Shown piece after piece: positions 44,201 to 52,255 of a stretch of DNA of 64,000 nt. The DNA is from Bacteroidales bacterium UBA5197. GTDB taxonomy: Bacteria > Bacteroidota > Bacteroidia > Bacteroidales > Lentimicrobiaceae. The position numbers were made by a program, and so were the translations under genes. The notes under the pieces were generated by a model. It searched no databases and had not been told where the DNA came from. It saw nothing but the letters and a program-made list of their open reading frames with translations. The number at the start of each line of letters is the position of its first letter. Position 1 is the stretch's first letter. Where the stretch lies: contig DHVX01000086.1 of assembly GCA_002412885.1 (NCBI GenBank), positions 1 through 64,000 on the forward strand. The letters are read 5' to 3'.

Positions 44201-45044
44201 TACTAATCAGATCAGGGCTGAGCTGAAATACAACCCTGAACTTTTCCTCCTCTTCAAGAAGATTACTTTGAGCTTCTATTCTTTCAGTTATATCAAGAAA
44301 AGTAGTAAACACGCTGAATGGCTTCTCATCTCCTGTACGAAACTCCGGATGTGCATTTATCAAAATCCACTTTGTATGACCTTCCTTTGGATTATGAATA
44401 CCCATAATCTTATTACTGACAGGCTTTCCGGTTCTTAATGATACCATGGCAGGATGATCCTCCCCCGGAAAATCAGAGCCGTCTTCATGTACCGCTCCCC
44501 AATCGGAATCAATTGATGTGCGCCCCTGCAACTGATCAAGTGAAAGGCCAAGAATACTTTCTGCAGCTGGGTTGGCTGAGATGATCTGTCCATCAGCGTT
44601 CTGATAAACCACCCCCAGCATCATGGTTTCAAACAGCTGCTTATACTTACTTTTGCAGCCGGACATTGGCTCTTCGGAATCTTCTTCATCCTTCAGCAAT
44701 GCTGGTGCATCTTTTTCAAAAGCAATAAGTATGTCGAATACTGAATCTCCTGCAGGATAAACCTTGCAGCTGAGCGGGCAAAAAGATAGGGGATCTTTGA
44801 AATAAAATCGTTTATCGGGATTCTTTGTTAAATCTATAATGTGTGCTGATAATTCCTCGAAAATTTCAGATAGATCGGCATTGATCAGTTGCTTCGCATC
44901 TTTTGCAACAAGATTTGAGAACGATGTATTTACTTCATTAATGAAGAAACTCTTCCCCGGTTTTCCGACCTCCGCCTTAAGCATAAGCCTTGCCCAGGCA
45001 ACGGGTGCATCCATCAGCATTTCATAAAAGTGATTCTTCGCCAT
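41205..45044 (-). CDS. Soluble histidine kinase with about eight PAS domains
   Basis: 1279 residues, no membrane helix or signal peptide. About eight PAS domains fill 1-1020 (recognisable starts at about 1, 130, 265, 390, 520, 655, 785 and 910, several followed by the PAC motif DITER or DITYRKK). Then a HisKA domain with phospho-His1062 in SVSHDLRAPLRA, and a HATPase domain (about 1110-1275) with NLISNAVKF, ISDNGVGFN and GTGAGLAIVKR. There is no receiver domain, so it probably passes its phosphate to the N-terminal receiver of the hybrid kinase 11 bases downstream (inference). The DLRAPLRAVDGF HisKA type is the phytochrome-like/HWE-distinct group common in PAS-rich kinases. Inputs unknown. 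Confidence 0.93.
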   Translation of the reverse strand: MAKNHFYEMLMDAPVAWARLMLKAEVGKPGKSFFINEVNTSFSNLVAKDAKQLINADLSEIFEELSAHIIDLTKNPDKRFYFKDPLSFCPLSCKVYPAGDSVFDILIAFEKDAPALLKDEEDSEEPMSGCKSKYKQLFETMMLGVVYQNADGQIISANPAAESILGLSLDQLQGRTSIDSDWGAVHEDGSDFPGEDHPAMVSLRTGKPVSNKIMGIHNPKEGHTKWILINAHPEFRTGDEKPFSVFTTFLDITERIEAQSNLLEEEEKFRVVFQLSPDLISISRYKDGKYIDVNEQFVNLSGYSREEIIGKTSHDLNFWPNPDDRSRLMEMLGENKCAKNVELEFNLKGNRTITGLVSFSVIDIGGEPHLLSFIKDITERKRIQEQMKLLLDRIDLAAETAGVGVWEWDISQNTLVWDKQMLSLYGLDQHETGLTFEQWLGFIHPDDRNRLEDVLQQVLDGKYRYDSEFRIISADNIEKYIRATGKVIRDNEGHAWKMIGVNYDITEEHLSKAALLESQQLNKQVISATSEGIILVANDGRILTWNSAAERVFALPSTEAIGRYVQNMGQSILNEHGTLLKADEYPSLITLKTGKPLHNNILQVINGKKETFMIKVSTKPLFMPDGETPYRVLTTFSDITNLKLAEIKAIKAKETAEEQRAILRAVIENAPFEIWARDVNQVGILENQNAFNHFGSILGRKPEDYKSPEEAVSQWKNNNLRVLAGELINDECIYEVDGEKRTFQQIIAPIRNQKSIDGIVGFNIDITERKNAENTLKHREQIFKKAQKLAALGSFEYIFSDNSGVLSDNLYALLGVSGEMSPFKNALETVRSFIVEDDIPAVQNHFIDALNSNTDFDIVFRIRRKDGAIRSFHVRADLNLYENGSPFSLTGLVQDITERLRADEALKQSEARLSSFMNYVPSMIMIKDRNFRPFYANHNFRLLFPYENWHGKTPAESFPEIEAEFIKMKDKEAMKSGYIAFEDIWTDRNGNEVLCYIQKFRISIPGADPLLGEIITDITYRKKTENEIRSLNATLEKRIEERTSALVAANKELEAFAYSVSHDLRAPLRAVDGFTRILMEDFSENIGSEGKKVCNVIQENAVRMGQLIDDLLTFSRTGRSELSYSRIDMQKMANAVFLDVTDQVQRNSISFYCGSLPFVEADYALIKQVWINLISNAVKFTSRKDSPTITIKGWSEGNYCFYHISDNGVGFNMKYADKLFGVFQRLHNLRDFDGTGAGLAIVKRIIQRHGGEINATAKINVGADFVFKLPCENQNVDKQ

Positions 45045-45411
45045 AATTACTTCTATTAAACCGGAAAATCTACTGTATCATTCTTTCACTCATTCTGTTC
45101 TTTGGAAAGCAATAGGGATATTACATCCTTAATATCCCGTATTTAACAAATTGTAATGCAATTAAACAGTAATAAACAAAAAAAAGCCAATGAGTAAATA
45201 TTTTAATCAGAATGAGTTAAAAAAACAGATAGCTAAAATACAAATTATACGCTTTGAGGAACAAACGAACTGAAACTATTAATGAAAGCAGCGCTTGCTG
45301 AAGGCATAAAACATTGACGCCGACAGTCGATAAATCCAACCCGGCAAACTAATCAGAAAATCCCGAGCAAAACTAAGGCTGCAGCAAAATCTGAACTAAA
45401 AACAAGGTACA
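45045..45411. other. Intergenic region without recognised gene
   Basis: About 370 bases, AT-rich, between two minus-strand units (kinase operon and lipA). It holds the kinase promoter, but no exact TAnnTTTG box is seen; the nearest is TAGATTTT. No tRNA, repeat or ORF is supported. Confidence 0.45.
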
Positions 45412-46284
45412 CTAATTGACTGGCTGATCAATATGCTTTTCGGCATGGTATGATGATCTGACCAAAGGGCGGCTTTCGATGTGGCGGAAACCTTTTTCAA
45501 TACCAGCAATACGATATTTCTCAAAAATTTCAGGAGTGATATATTCTTCTACCGGCAAATGGTTAAGGGTAGGGCGCAGATATTGTCCGATGGTCATAAT
45601 TTGTACGCCGGCAGCCAGCAAATCATCCATGGTTTCCAATACTTCAGCTTCAGTTTCACCAATCCCGACCATAATACCCGATTTGGCATTAACTCCCGAT
45701 GCGGCAATGTGCCTGAGCACTTCCAGACTCCGGTTGTATTTTGCGGCACTTCTGATTGCCGGAGTAAGGCGGCGAACGGTTTCAAGGTTGTGCGAAATAA
45801 TATCAGGCTTTTCAGCAATCACAATATCAAGATAAGCGGTATTGCCCGAAAAATCAGGGATCAGCACTTCAATGGTTACCCCCGGATTTACAGCCTTAAC
45901 CTCACGAATGGTTTGAGCCCAGTGCGCTGCACCACCATCTTCCATATCATCGCGGTCAACAGATGTGATTACACAATGCCTGAGTTTCATCATTTTAATG
46001 GATTCTGCAACTCTTTTTGGTTCGCCGGAGTCAACCGGAAGAGGTTTGCCGGTTTTTGTGGCACAAAAACGACACGATCGGGTGCAGATATCACCGAGAA
46101 TCATAAAAGTTGCAGTACCGGCATTCCAGCACTCACCCATATTGGGGCAATTGCCACTGCTGCAAATGGTGTGAAGTTGATTGCCTTCAACAATTTCCTT
46201 CACTTTTGCGAAATTTCTTCCGCCCGGAAGACGGATTTTCAGCCATTCCGGCTTTTTAAGGTGTTTTTTTTTCTCCTCTGCCAT
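45412..46284 (-). CDS. lipA: Lipoyl synthase
   Basis: 290 residues, full length. A radical-SAM enzyme that inserts two sulfurs into protein-bound octanoyl chains. Both iron-sulfur clusters are seen: the auxiliary cluster CSSGNCPNMGEC (about 41-52) and the SAM cluster CTRSCRFC (about 67-74). The conserved C-terminal RSSYHAEKH holds the Arg-Ser-Ser motif that caps the auxiliary cluster. Active with lipoylated dehydrogenases and glycine cleavage. It is likely monocistronic, with a TAACTTTG box 74 bases upstream. Confidence 0.96.
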   Translation of the reverse strand: MAEEKKKHLKKPEWLKIRLPGGRNFAKVKEIVEGNQLHTICSSGNCPNMGECWNAGTATFMILGDICTRSCRFCATKTGKPLPVDSGEPKRVAESIKMMKLRHCVITSVDRDDMEDGGAAHWAQTIREVKAVNPGVTIEVLIPDFSGNTAYLDIVIAEKPDIISHNLETVRRLTPAIRSAAKYNRSLEVLRHIAASGVNAKSGIMVGIGETEAEVLETMDDLLAAGVQIMTIGQYLRPTLNHLPVEEYITPEIFEKYRIAGIEKGFRHIESRPLVRSSYHAEKHIDQPVN

Positions 46285-46358
46285 CTTAATATTTTCAGCC
46301 TCTCAAGGTTAATTACACTTTATAAAATAATTTGAAAAGACAAATTTCATTGATGCGG

Positions 46359-46366
46359 CAAAGTTA
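46359..46366 (-). promoter_or_regulatory. -7 promoter box for lipA
   Basis: TAACTTTG on the minus strand (CAAAGTTA as written) matches TAnnTTTG, 74 bases upstream of the lipA start at 46284. Confidence 0.45.
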
Positions 46367-46481
46367 TCAATAAGTATCTGACTATATGAATGAATGAATT
46401 TAATTGTAATTTTACCCCGATTTGATGCCGGAATAAACATTCTGAAATTTGCACAAAGGTTAAAAACATTAGAAAAATCAA

Positions 46482-47474
46482 ATGGAAAATCAACTTTATC
46501 CGCTAAAATTTAAGCCCGTTTTAAAAGACAAAATATGGGGTGGCAGTAAGATAAAATCGGTTCTGGGTATTGATTTTGCCCCACTGCCCAACTGCGGCGA
46601 AGCCTGGGTTTTGTCGGGAGTGAATGAAAATCAGACAGGAATCGTAAATGGATTCCTTGCCGGAAATGAATTGAATGAGTTGGTTGAAGTTTATATGGGC
46701 GAGTTGGTTGGCGATGATGTTTACGAACGGTTTGGTGATGAGTTTCCCATCCTTGTAAAATTTATTGACGCTGCCGAATACCTTTCCATACAAGTGCATC
46801 CCGATGACGAACTTGCTGCAAAGCGAAATATCGGTTACGGAAAATCGGAAATGTGGTACATTATTGATGCCGACCCGGATGCTGAACTGATCAGTGGGTT
46901 TAAACGAAAAGTGGATGCAAAAACCTACATTGAACATCTTGACAATAAAAATCTGCTTGACATCCTGAATGTTGAGAAAGTGGCAAAAGGTGATGTTTTT
47001 TACATGCCGGCCGGCCGCGTACATGCATTGGGACCCGGAACTTTTCTGGCAGAAATTCAGCAGACATCAGACACAACCTACCGCATTTACGACTGGGATC
47101 GTGTTGACAGTGAAGGAAATTCGAGGGAGCTGCACATTGACGAAGCGCTGGAAGCCATTGATTTTAATGTGTATGACGATTACAAATCGAAATACACTGC
47201 AAAGGAGAACGGCACAGCCAATCTGGTAACCAGCCCTTACTTTACCACCAATCTGATTCAACTCGACAAAGCGCTGAGCAAAGATTACAGTGAACTGGAT
47301 TCATTTGTGATTTATGTTTGCGTTGAAGGAGCCGTTACCATTGTACACAATGGCGACACAGAGCCACAGGTTAGCATTTCGCAGGGCGAAGCAATACTGA
47401 TTCCTGCAACCATCAGCCGGGTTGATGTAATTCCTTCATCATCTTCAAAAATACTGGAAGTATATATTGCCTGA
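46482..47474 (+). CDS. manA: Class I mannose-6-phosphate isomerase
   Basis: 330 residues, the short class I type. Interconverts fructose 6-phosphate and mannose 6-phosphate, supplying GDP-mannose for glycans. Zinc ligands are in the cupin: QVHPDDELA (about 104-112), then Glu in GYGKSEMWYI (about 125) and His in PAGRVHALG (about 178). The start YPLKFKPVLKDKIWGG is typical. The gene is followed 49 bases later by the TlpA-like gene on the same strand, and may lead this group, though no functional link is evident. Confidence 0.92.
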   Translation: MENQLYPLKFKPVLKDKIWGGSKIKSVLGIDFAPLPNCGEAWVLSGVNENQTGIVNGFLAGNELNELVEVYMGELVGDDVYERFGDEFPILVKFIDAAEYLSIQVHPDDELAAKRNIGYGKSEMWYIIDADPDAELISGFKRKVDAKTYIEHLDNKNLLDILNVEKVAKGDVFYMPAGRVHALGPGTFLAEIQQTSDTTYRIYDWDRVDSEGNSRELHIDEALEAIDFNVYDDYKSKYTAKENGTANLVTSPYFTTNLIQLDKALSKDYSELDSFVIYVCVEGAVTIVHNGDTEPQVSISQGEAILIPATISRVDVIPSSSSKILEVYIA

Positions 47475-47523
47475 AAGGGCATGATTATTGAAATTAACGG
47501 GAAAATCAAAAATAACTGACGAC

Positions 47524-48051
47524 ATGAAAAAAATCTTTCTTTTGGCTGCAATGGCTGTTTTAATTTTGAATGTTTCCGCTCAGGAAGGCGAAAAAAACCT
47601 GAAAAAGCTTCCTTCGGTTAACGTTAAAACTCTGGATGGCAAAACCATTAACACAGCCGATATATCAAACAACGGAAAGCCAATAATTATGAGCTTCTGG
47701 GCACTTTGGTGCAAACCCTGTATTAACGAGTTGACCACCATTGCCGAAGTTTATGATGAATGGGTTGAAGAAACCGGAGTAAAAGTAATTGCAGTTTCCA
47801 TCGACGATTCACGCTCAAGTTCAAAAGTTGGGCCAACCGTCAACGGCAAAGGCTGGGAATACGATTTTCTGCTTGATGCGAATGGAGATTTCAAGCGCGC
47901 CATGAATGTGAATATGATTCCGCATACTTTCCTGATAAACGGAAATGGCGAAATCGTTTGGCAACACACCTCATTCAGCGAAGGCAGCGAACTGCAACTG
48001 ATTGAAATGGTGCGCAAACTCAATGCCGGCGAAGCAATTGAATCGCATTAA
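47524..48051 (+). CDS. TlpA-like periplasmic thiol-disulfide protein
   Basis: 175 residues from ATG 47524, which opens a signal peptide (cleavage near VSAQ). The thioredoxin-fold active site is WCKPC (Cys63, Cys66), with the cis-Pro in MIPHTF. The AhpC/TSA-like strand KPIIMSFWA precedes it. Likely a periplasmic reductase or oxidase of cysteine pairs. The upstream in-frame ATG at 47488 would add 12 residues ahead of the signal peptide and was rejected. It is the first of three same-strand genes (TlpA-like, DUF6029, Omp28), two of which have thioredoxin-type CxxC motifs. Confidence 0.9.
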   Translation: MKKIFLLAAMAVLILNVSAQEGEKNLKKLPSVNVKTLDGKTINTADISNNGKPIIMSFWALWCKPCINELTTIAEVYDEWVEETGVKVIAVSIDDSRSSSKVGPTVNGKGWEYDFLLDANGDFKRAMNVNMIPHTFLINGNGEIVWQHTSFSEGSELQLIEMVRKLNAGEAIESH

Positions 48052-48132
48052 CACTTTCTGATTGAAATGATTGCCTGCAGAAACTTCAATGAGCTGCGGG
48101 CGCTGTTTAATTAACCCACAATTCCATTCCCA

Positions 48133-49806
48133 TTGAAAAAAAACACCCTTGTATCCATTTCAGCATTGTTCTTAATGCTGTGCTCTCAAGTAACTTTTGC
48201 ACAGAATTTTCTTGAAGGCGGACGTGTGAGCGGAAATTTCCAGCTTGACGCACAGGTTTATCGGGCTGATTCAGCAATCGGAGCCTACGAAGTAGATGAA
48301 AAAATGCTCATGAATGCATTTGCCAACCTGCTCTATTCCAATGGAAACTTTAATGCGGGCTTGCGTTTTGAATCTTATCTGAATCCCATACAGGGTTACG
48401 ACCCACGGTACAAAGGAAGCGGAGTGCCTTACTGGTTTGGCTCATGGCGGAATGATCAGTTCGAAATAACTGTCGGGAATTTTTATGAGCAGTTTGGCAG
48501 CGGCATGATTTTGCGAAGCTACGAAGAACGCAACCTTGGCTATGACAACGCTTTTAAAGGTGCAAAAGTCAGATTCAGTCCTGCTGACGGAGTAATTCTG
48601 AAAGGAATGATCGGCACACAGCGGTTCTTCTGGGAACAGGGACCCGGCATAGTGCGTGGCCTTGACGGTGAATTTGCATTGAATGATATATTCGACAAAG
48701 AAGGAAATTGCAAAACCCGCGTTACACTGGGCGGAAGTTTTGTAAGCAAATATCAGCAAACTGAAGAATTATATGCAGGACCGGACACATTGCTTATCCT
48801 TCCGGCTAATGTTGCTTCATATGCAGTTCGCGCCAATGTTACACGCGGAAAATTCGCACTAGACGGTGAATATGCCGGCAAGATGAATGATCCGTCATTC
48901 ACAAACAATTTTATATATAAAAACGGGCATTCGCTGCTTTTACAGGCTTCATTCTCAACCAAAGGCCTGGGAATAATTGCATCAGCCAAGCGCACCGACA
49001 ACATGAGCTATAAATCGCGGCGCACTGAATCGGGCAGTTTTCTGGATATAAACTACCTGCCCGCATTAACCCGTCAACATGCCTACAGCCTTTCAGCCAT
49101 GTATCCTTACGCCACACAGCCCAACGGAGAAATGGCTTTGCAGGGACAGGTAAATTACAAAATCAAACGCGGAAGCCTTATCGGCGGAAAATACGGAACC
49201 GACATTGCAGTAAATTACTCAAGAATTACATCCATAAAGAAGGAAGCAGCCGAAGGAGAATCGAAAATCGGGAAATCAGGCACCGCTGGATATAAATCAC
49301 CATTCCTTGCTTTTGGCGATGAACTCTATTTCCAGGATTTCAATATTGAAATTCAGCGGAAATTTACCAACAATTTCAAAGCATTGATCTCCTATATCTA
49401 TCAGGATTACAATGTTTTAATCCTTGAAGGATACGAAGAACCCATGGTAAATGCACATATTGTGATTGCTGATGTGACTTATCGGTTTGATAACAAACAG
49501 GCACTCAAAATGGAATACCAGCAACTGATAACCAAACAGGATGAAGGTGACTGGCTTCAGGTTCTTGCAGAATATACCTTTGCGCCCAAATGGTACTTTA
49601 CATTGGCTGATCAGTATAATTACGGAAATTCTGACAAGGACAAAAGATTCCACTATCCAACTGTTTCAGCAGGATACACCAATGGATCTAACCGATTAAT
49701 GATGTCTTATGGCAAACAACGTGAAGGTATTATCTGCGTTGGCGGAGTTTGCAGAAATGTTCCGGCATCCAATGGATTGACGCTCACGCTCACCAGCACA
49801 TTTTAA
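48133..49806 (+). CDS. DUF6029 outer-membrane barrel protein
   Basis: 557 residues from a TTG start at 48133 with a signal peptide (cleavage near TFAQ). No ATG gives a complete signal peptide, so TTG is the most likely start. The body is beta-rich with aromatic strand ends and a C-terminal LTLTSTF, as in outer-membrane barrels. The FLEGGRVSGNFQLDAQVY and SYLNPIQGYD segments and the YEERNLGYDNAFKGAKV landmark fit the Bacteroidota family DUF6029. Its stop overlaps the ATG of the Omp28-type gene (TAATG), showing tight translational coupling. Function unknown; partner of an Omp28 lipoprotein. Confidence 0.82.
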   Translation: MKKNTLVSISALFLMLCSQVTFAQNFLEGGRVSGNFQLDAQVYRADSAIGAYEVDEKMLMNAFANLLYSNGNFNAGLRFESYLNPIQGYDPRYKGSGVPYWFGSWRNDQFEITVGNFYEQFGSGMILRSYEERNLGYDNAFKGAKVRFSPADGVILKGMIGTQRFFWEQGPGIVRGLDGEFALNDIFDKEGNCKTRVTLGGSFVSKYQQTEELYAGPDTLLILPANVASYAVRANVTRGKFALDGEYAGKMNDPSFTNNFIYKNGHSLLLQASFSTKGLGIIASAKRTDNMSYKSRRTESGSFLDINYLPALTRQHAYSLSAMYPYATQPNGEMALQGQVNYKIKRGSLIGGKYGTDIAVNYSRITSIKKEAAEGESKIGKSGTAGYKSPFLAFGDELYFQDFNIEIQRKFTNNFKALISYIYQDYNVLILEGYEEPMVNAHIVIADVTYRFDNKQALKMEYQQLITKQDEGDWLQVLAEYTFAPKWYFTLADQYNYGNSDKDKRFHYPTVSAGYTNGSNRLMMSYGKQREGIICVGGVCRNVPASNGLTLTLTSTF

Positions 49807-50726
49807 TGAAACCAATGAAGATGACAACGATGAAAACCAGGATAAAACTTTTTCTTTCAACAATAATGCTGAGTGTATTCGCTTTTACGATTTCCTGCGA
49901 CAAAATTGAAGAGCCATACGTAAAAGTAATCGAAAGCATTGATACGGCAGCCTGCCCTATCCCGGAATTTCCGGCAGCTACAACAACAGTAAAACGTGTG
50001 TTGCTTGAAGATTACACGGGTCACACCTGCGTGAACTGCCCCAGCGCTGCTATCCTTGCCCATAATCTGAAAGTTGCCAATGGCGATAAACTGATTTTGT
50101 TGGCTGTTCATGCAGGTTTTTTTGCCAAGCCAACAGCTGGCGGAGATTTTACTTATGATTTTCGGTCTGAAGCCGGAACTGCATGGGATGATTTCTTTAA
50201 AGTTGGAATGGTTGGTAACCCTAACGGAATGGTTAACCGCATCGGATATCCGCAAAGCACACATATTAAATCACCTCCAACCTGGGCATCAGCAGTCAGC
50301 AGTGCGCTGGCAGGTGAGCCATTGCTTGACCTTCAGATGATCAATGAATACGATGCAACCGAACGCAAACTCTGCACCCACATCAAAACCCGTTTTATCA
50401 CCAGCATCGATAAAAACCTGAAACTGATCGTAGTCATCGCCGAAAGCGGCATCATAAAACCTCAGAAAAACAACGATCCAAATTCAGGGGTAACGCCTGT
50501 TATTTTTGATTATTCTCACAGCCATGTATTGCGCACCGCCATTACAACTACCTGGGGAAGCACCATTGCCACCGCCGGCACGGCAAACCCTGAGTCGATT
50601 GTCAAATCGTACAAACACATTCTCAAAGATGAGTATGTGCCTGAAAACTGCAGTGTGATTGCCTTTGTTTATGACGATGAAACCAAAGAAGTACTGCAGG
50701 CTGTTGAGGTTGATGTGATACAGTAA
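49806..50726 (+). CDS. Omp28-related lipoprotein with CxxC site
   Basis: 306 residues from ATG 49806, chosen because it overlaps the preceding stop (TAATG); Met codons at 49815 and 49830 are alternatives. A lipobox FTISC puts the lipidated Cys at about 31. The Omp28 domain starts at about 60: VKRVLLEDYTGHTCVNCPSA, with a thioredoxin-like CVNC pair (Cys75, Cys78), then a GNPNGMVNR motif. Ends in DDETKEVLQAVEVDVIQ, the family end. Likely anchored at the outer membrane facing the DUF6029 barrel. The redox CxxC and the upstream TlpA-like gene suggest a disulfide relay (inference). Confidence 0.88.
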   Translation: MKPMKMTTMKTRIKLFLSTIMLSVFAFTISCDKIEEPYVKVIESIDTAACPIPEFPAATTTVKRVLLEDYTGHTCVNCPSAAILAHNLKVANGDKLILLAVHAGFFAKPTAGGDFTYDFRSEAGTAWDDFFKVGMVGNPNGMVNRIGYPQSTHIKSPPTWASAVSSALAGEPLLDLQMINEYDATERKLCTHIKTRFITSIDKNLKLIVVIAESGIIKPQKNNDPNSGVTPVIFDYSHSHVLRTAITTTWGSTIATAGTANPESIVKSYKHILKDEYVPENCSVIAFVYDDETKEVLQAVEVDVIQ

Positions 50727-50785
50727 TTCAGGTGTGACTTACTGTCTGGATATAAGAAGGCAGCTGCCTCAAAAGTCAAAAAAGG

Positions 50786-50887
50786 CTTCGACTCCGCTCA
50801 GCCTGACATTCGTGTTTGTTCAGCATTGATTCTATTTAATACATTCACAATCATTTATTTACAATGTCATCCTGAGCGGAGTCGAAG
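50786..50887. repeat. Dispersed palindromic repeat, copy R3
   Basis: A 23-bp arm (50786-50808, opening CTTCGACTCCGCTCA) and its inverted partner (50865-50887) match at 21 of 23 positions. Left of it, CTCAAAAGTCA resembles the end of copy R1. The spacer matches 11755-11800 in the 320-bp element. Fills most of the gap between the Omp28 gene and the convergent M28 peptidase gene. Confidence 0.75.
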
Positions 50888-50894
50888 GATAAAA

Positions 50895-52112
50895 CTACTC
50901 CAGTTTTGCTATCAGGGTGCAGATTGCTGAAGCAATTTCAACCGGTCTTTGCAGGTTTATGATCCGCGGGTGATCTTCAGGGGTGTGGGTGATGCGCTGG
51001 GTGGACATATTGTCCAGAAACCACTGCGAAGTGAAAGCAACTGCCGGACAACCAAACTGAACAAAAATACTGTGATCTCCCTGCGGCCATTGCGGTCCTT
51101 CAACAAAATTCTCCAGCGGCTGCATCACTTCTCTGACCTTTTCATCCATTTTTTCGGGCAATTCAAATAGCGAATATGCCGATCCTCCTTCAAAGTAGCC
51201 CGCCCCATCAATGTTGATATTCAACAATATCTGATCAAATAAGCCCTGATTTTCAGCAATGTAGAGCATCTGTCCCGGAACAGCATAATAATCCTCTCCA
51301 TTAAATGCGACCAGTTCCACCATGGTATCGCCATCATAATCTTTCATCATTTCAGCAATAAGCAAGAGTACAATTACTCCGCTTGCATTGTCAATGGCTC
51401 CGGGTGTTCCTTTTTTGGCATCAATATGCGCTGTGATCACAAGCCTTTTGTTCGGGTTTTTGCCTTTTACACCCAAAACATTAAACCCTTTACCCGGAAT
51501 CCTTTCCGCCTGTGAAATCAAGGTAACTTCACTTCCTGAGAGCTTAAGTAGCTTCTCCCCTTCTTCCTCAGTAGTATATACCGATGGAATATCAAAATCT
51601 CCGTCTTCAATCAGCGGAAATGGATAAACACCTCCTGCCAGCTCAGGATTAAACCCTGTAGCTGAAACAATTGCTGCGGGTTTGCCTTTTTCCAGACATG
51701 AGATAATTTTCTGGTGATGCTCAGGATTGTAAAACACAAAATTCTTCGGCATCAGCTGCTCCGCTGCAATATCGCCATGAAGCAACAAAATACAACCTTC
51801 CATGTCGGTTTCTTCGAGTTCCTGAATTGTTGAAGCAGGTTTAAGCTTTGCCGATAAATTGCAGCCATTTGAGTATGGGCTTGAAAATACCTCAAATTCC
51901 TGACCACCGCCTTTCAGGCTTGCCCCTTGTGTTTCCCAGTCAGTTGCATCAAAACCCGAAGTACGTGTTTCCCAGCCCAGCGCTTCAAGGGTCGATTGAA
52001 AAAAATCTGTTGCCATCCGGTTTCCATGGCTTCCAACGCAACGTCCGGGAATGGTTTCACAAAGAGTTTGCAGGTAAGCCCCGCTCTTTTCAATAAAATA
52101 ATTGGTTTTCAT
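50895..52112 (-). CDS. M28 family metallopeptidase
   Basis: 405 residues without signal peptide, so probably cytosolic, unlike most secreted M28 enzymes. Cocatalytic zinc site: AHIDAKKGTPGAIDNASG (His and bridging Asp at about 229-240), catalytic Glu-Asp in VAFNGEDYY (about 270), Asp in INIDGAGY and a late His in PEDHPRI or ITHTPEDH. A protease-associated-like insert occupies about 100-200 (ATGFNPELAGGVYPFPL). Likely an aminopeptidase or carboxypeptidase-type dipeptide enzyme. The TAATTTTG box 26 bases upstream is its probable promoter. The stop lies 8 bases from repeat R3. Confidence 0.85.
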   Translation of the reverse strand: MKTNYFIEKSGAYLQTLCETIPGRCVGSHGNRMATDFFQSTLEALGWETRTSGFDATDWETQGASLKGGGQEFEVFSSPYSNGCNLSAKLKPASTIQELEETDMEGCILLLHGDIAAEQLMPKNFVFYNPEHHQKIISCLEKGKPAAIVSATGFNPELAGGVYPFPLIEDGDFDIPSVYTTEEEGEKLLKLSGSEVTLISQAERIPGKGFNVLGVKGKNPNKRLVITAHIDAKKGTPGAIDNASGVIVLLLIAEMMKDYDGDTMVELVAFNGEDYYAVPGQMLYIAENQGLFDQILLNINIDGAGYFEGGSAYSLFELPEKMDEKVREVMQPLENFVEGPQWPQGDHSIFVQFGCPAVAFTSQWFLDNMSTQRITHTPEDHPRIINLQRPVEIASAICTLIAKLE

Positions 52113-52137
52113 TTTTATAGAATTGGTTTATCGCCGG

Positions 52138-52145
52138 CAAAATTA
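52138..52145 (-). promoter_or_regulatory. -7 promoter box for the M28 peptidase gene
   Basis: TAATTTTG on the minus strand (CAAAATTA as written) matches TAnnTTTG, 26 bases before the start at 52112. Confidence 0.5.
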
Positions 52146-52255
52146 CTTGTACCGCAAATTACAGAATTGTACAAAACCGACATTAAGAGTTGGATCAAAA
52201 ATGTTAGAAACACTTACCCGCAAGTGGGGGACTGCCTTTGGTTGAATAATTTTTT

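Noticed and set aside
45481..46335. Long plus-strand open frame over lipA
   Set aside because: Antisense to lipA, whose two Fe-S motifs and length are unmistakable; no start signal or family resemblance on the plus strand.
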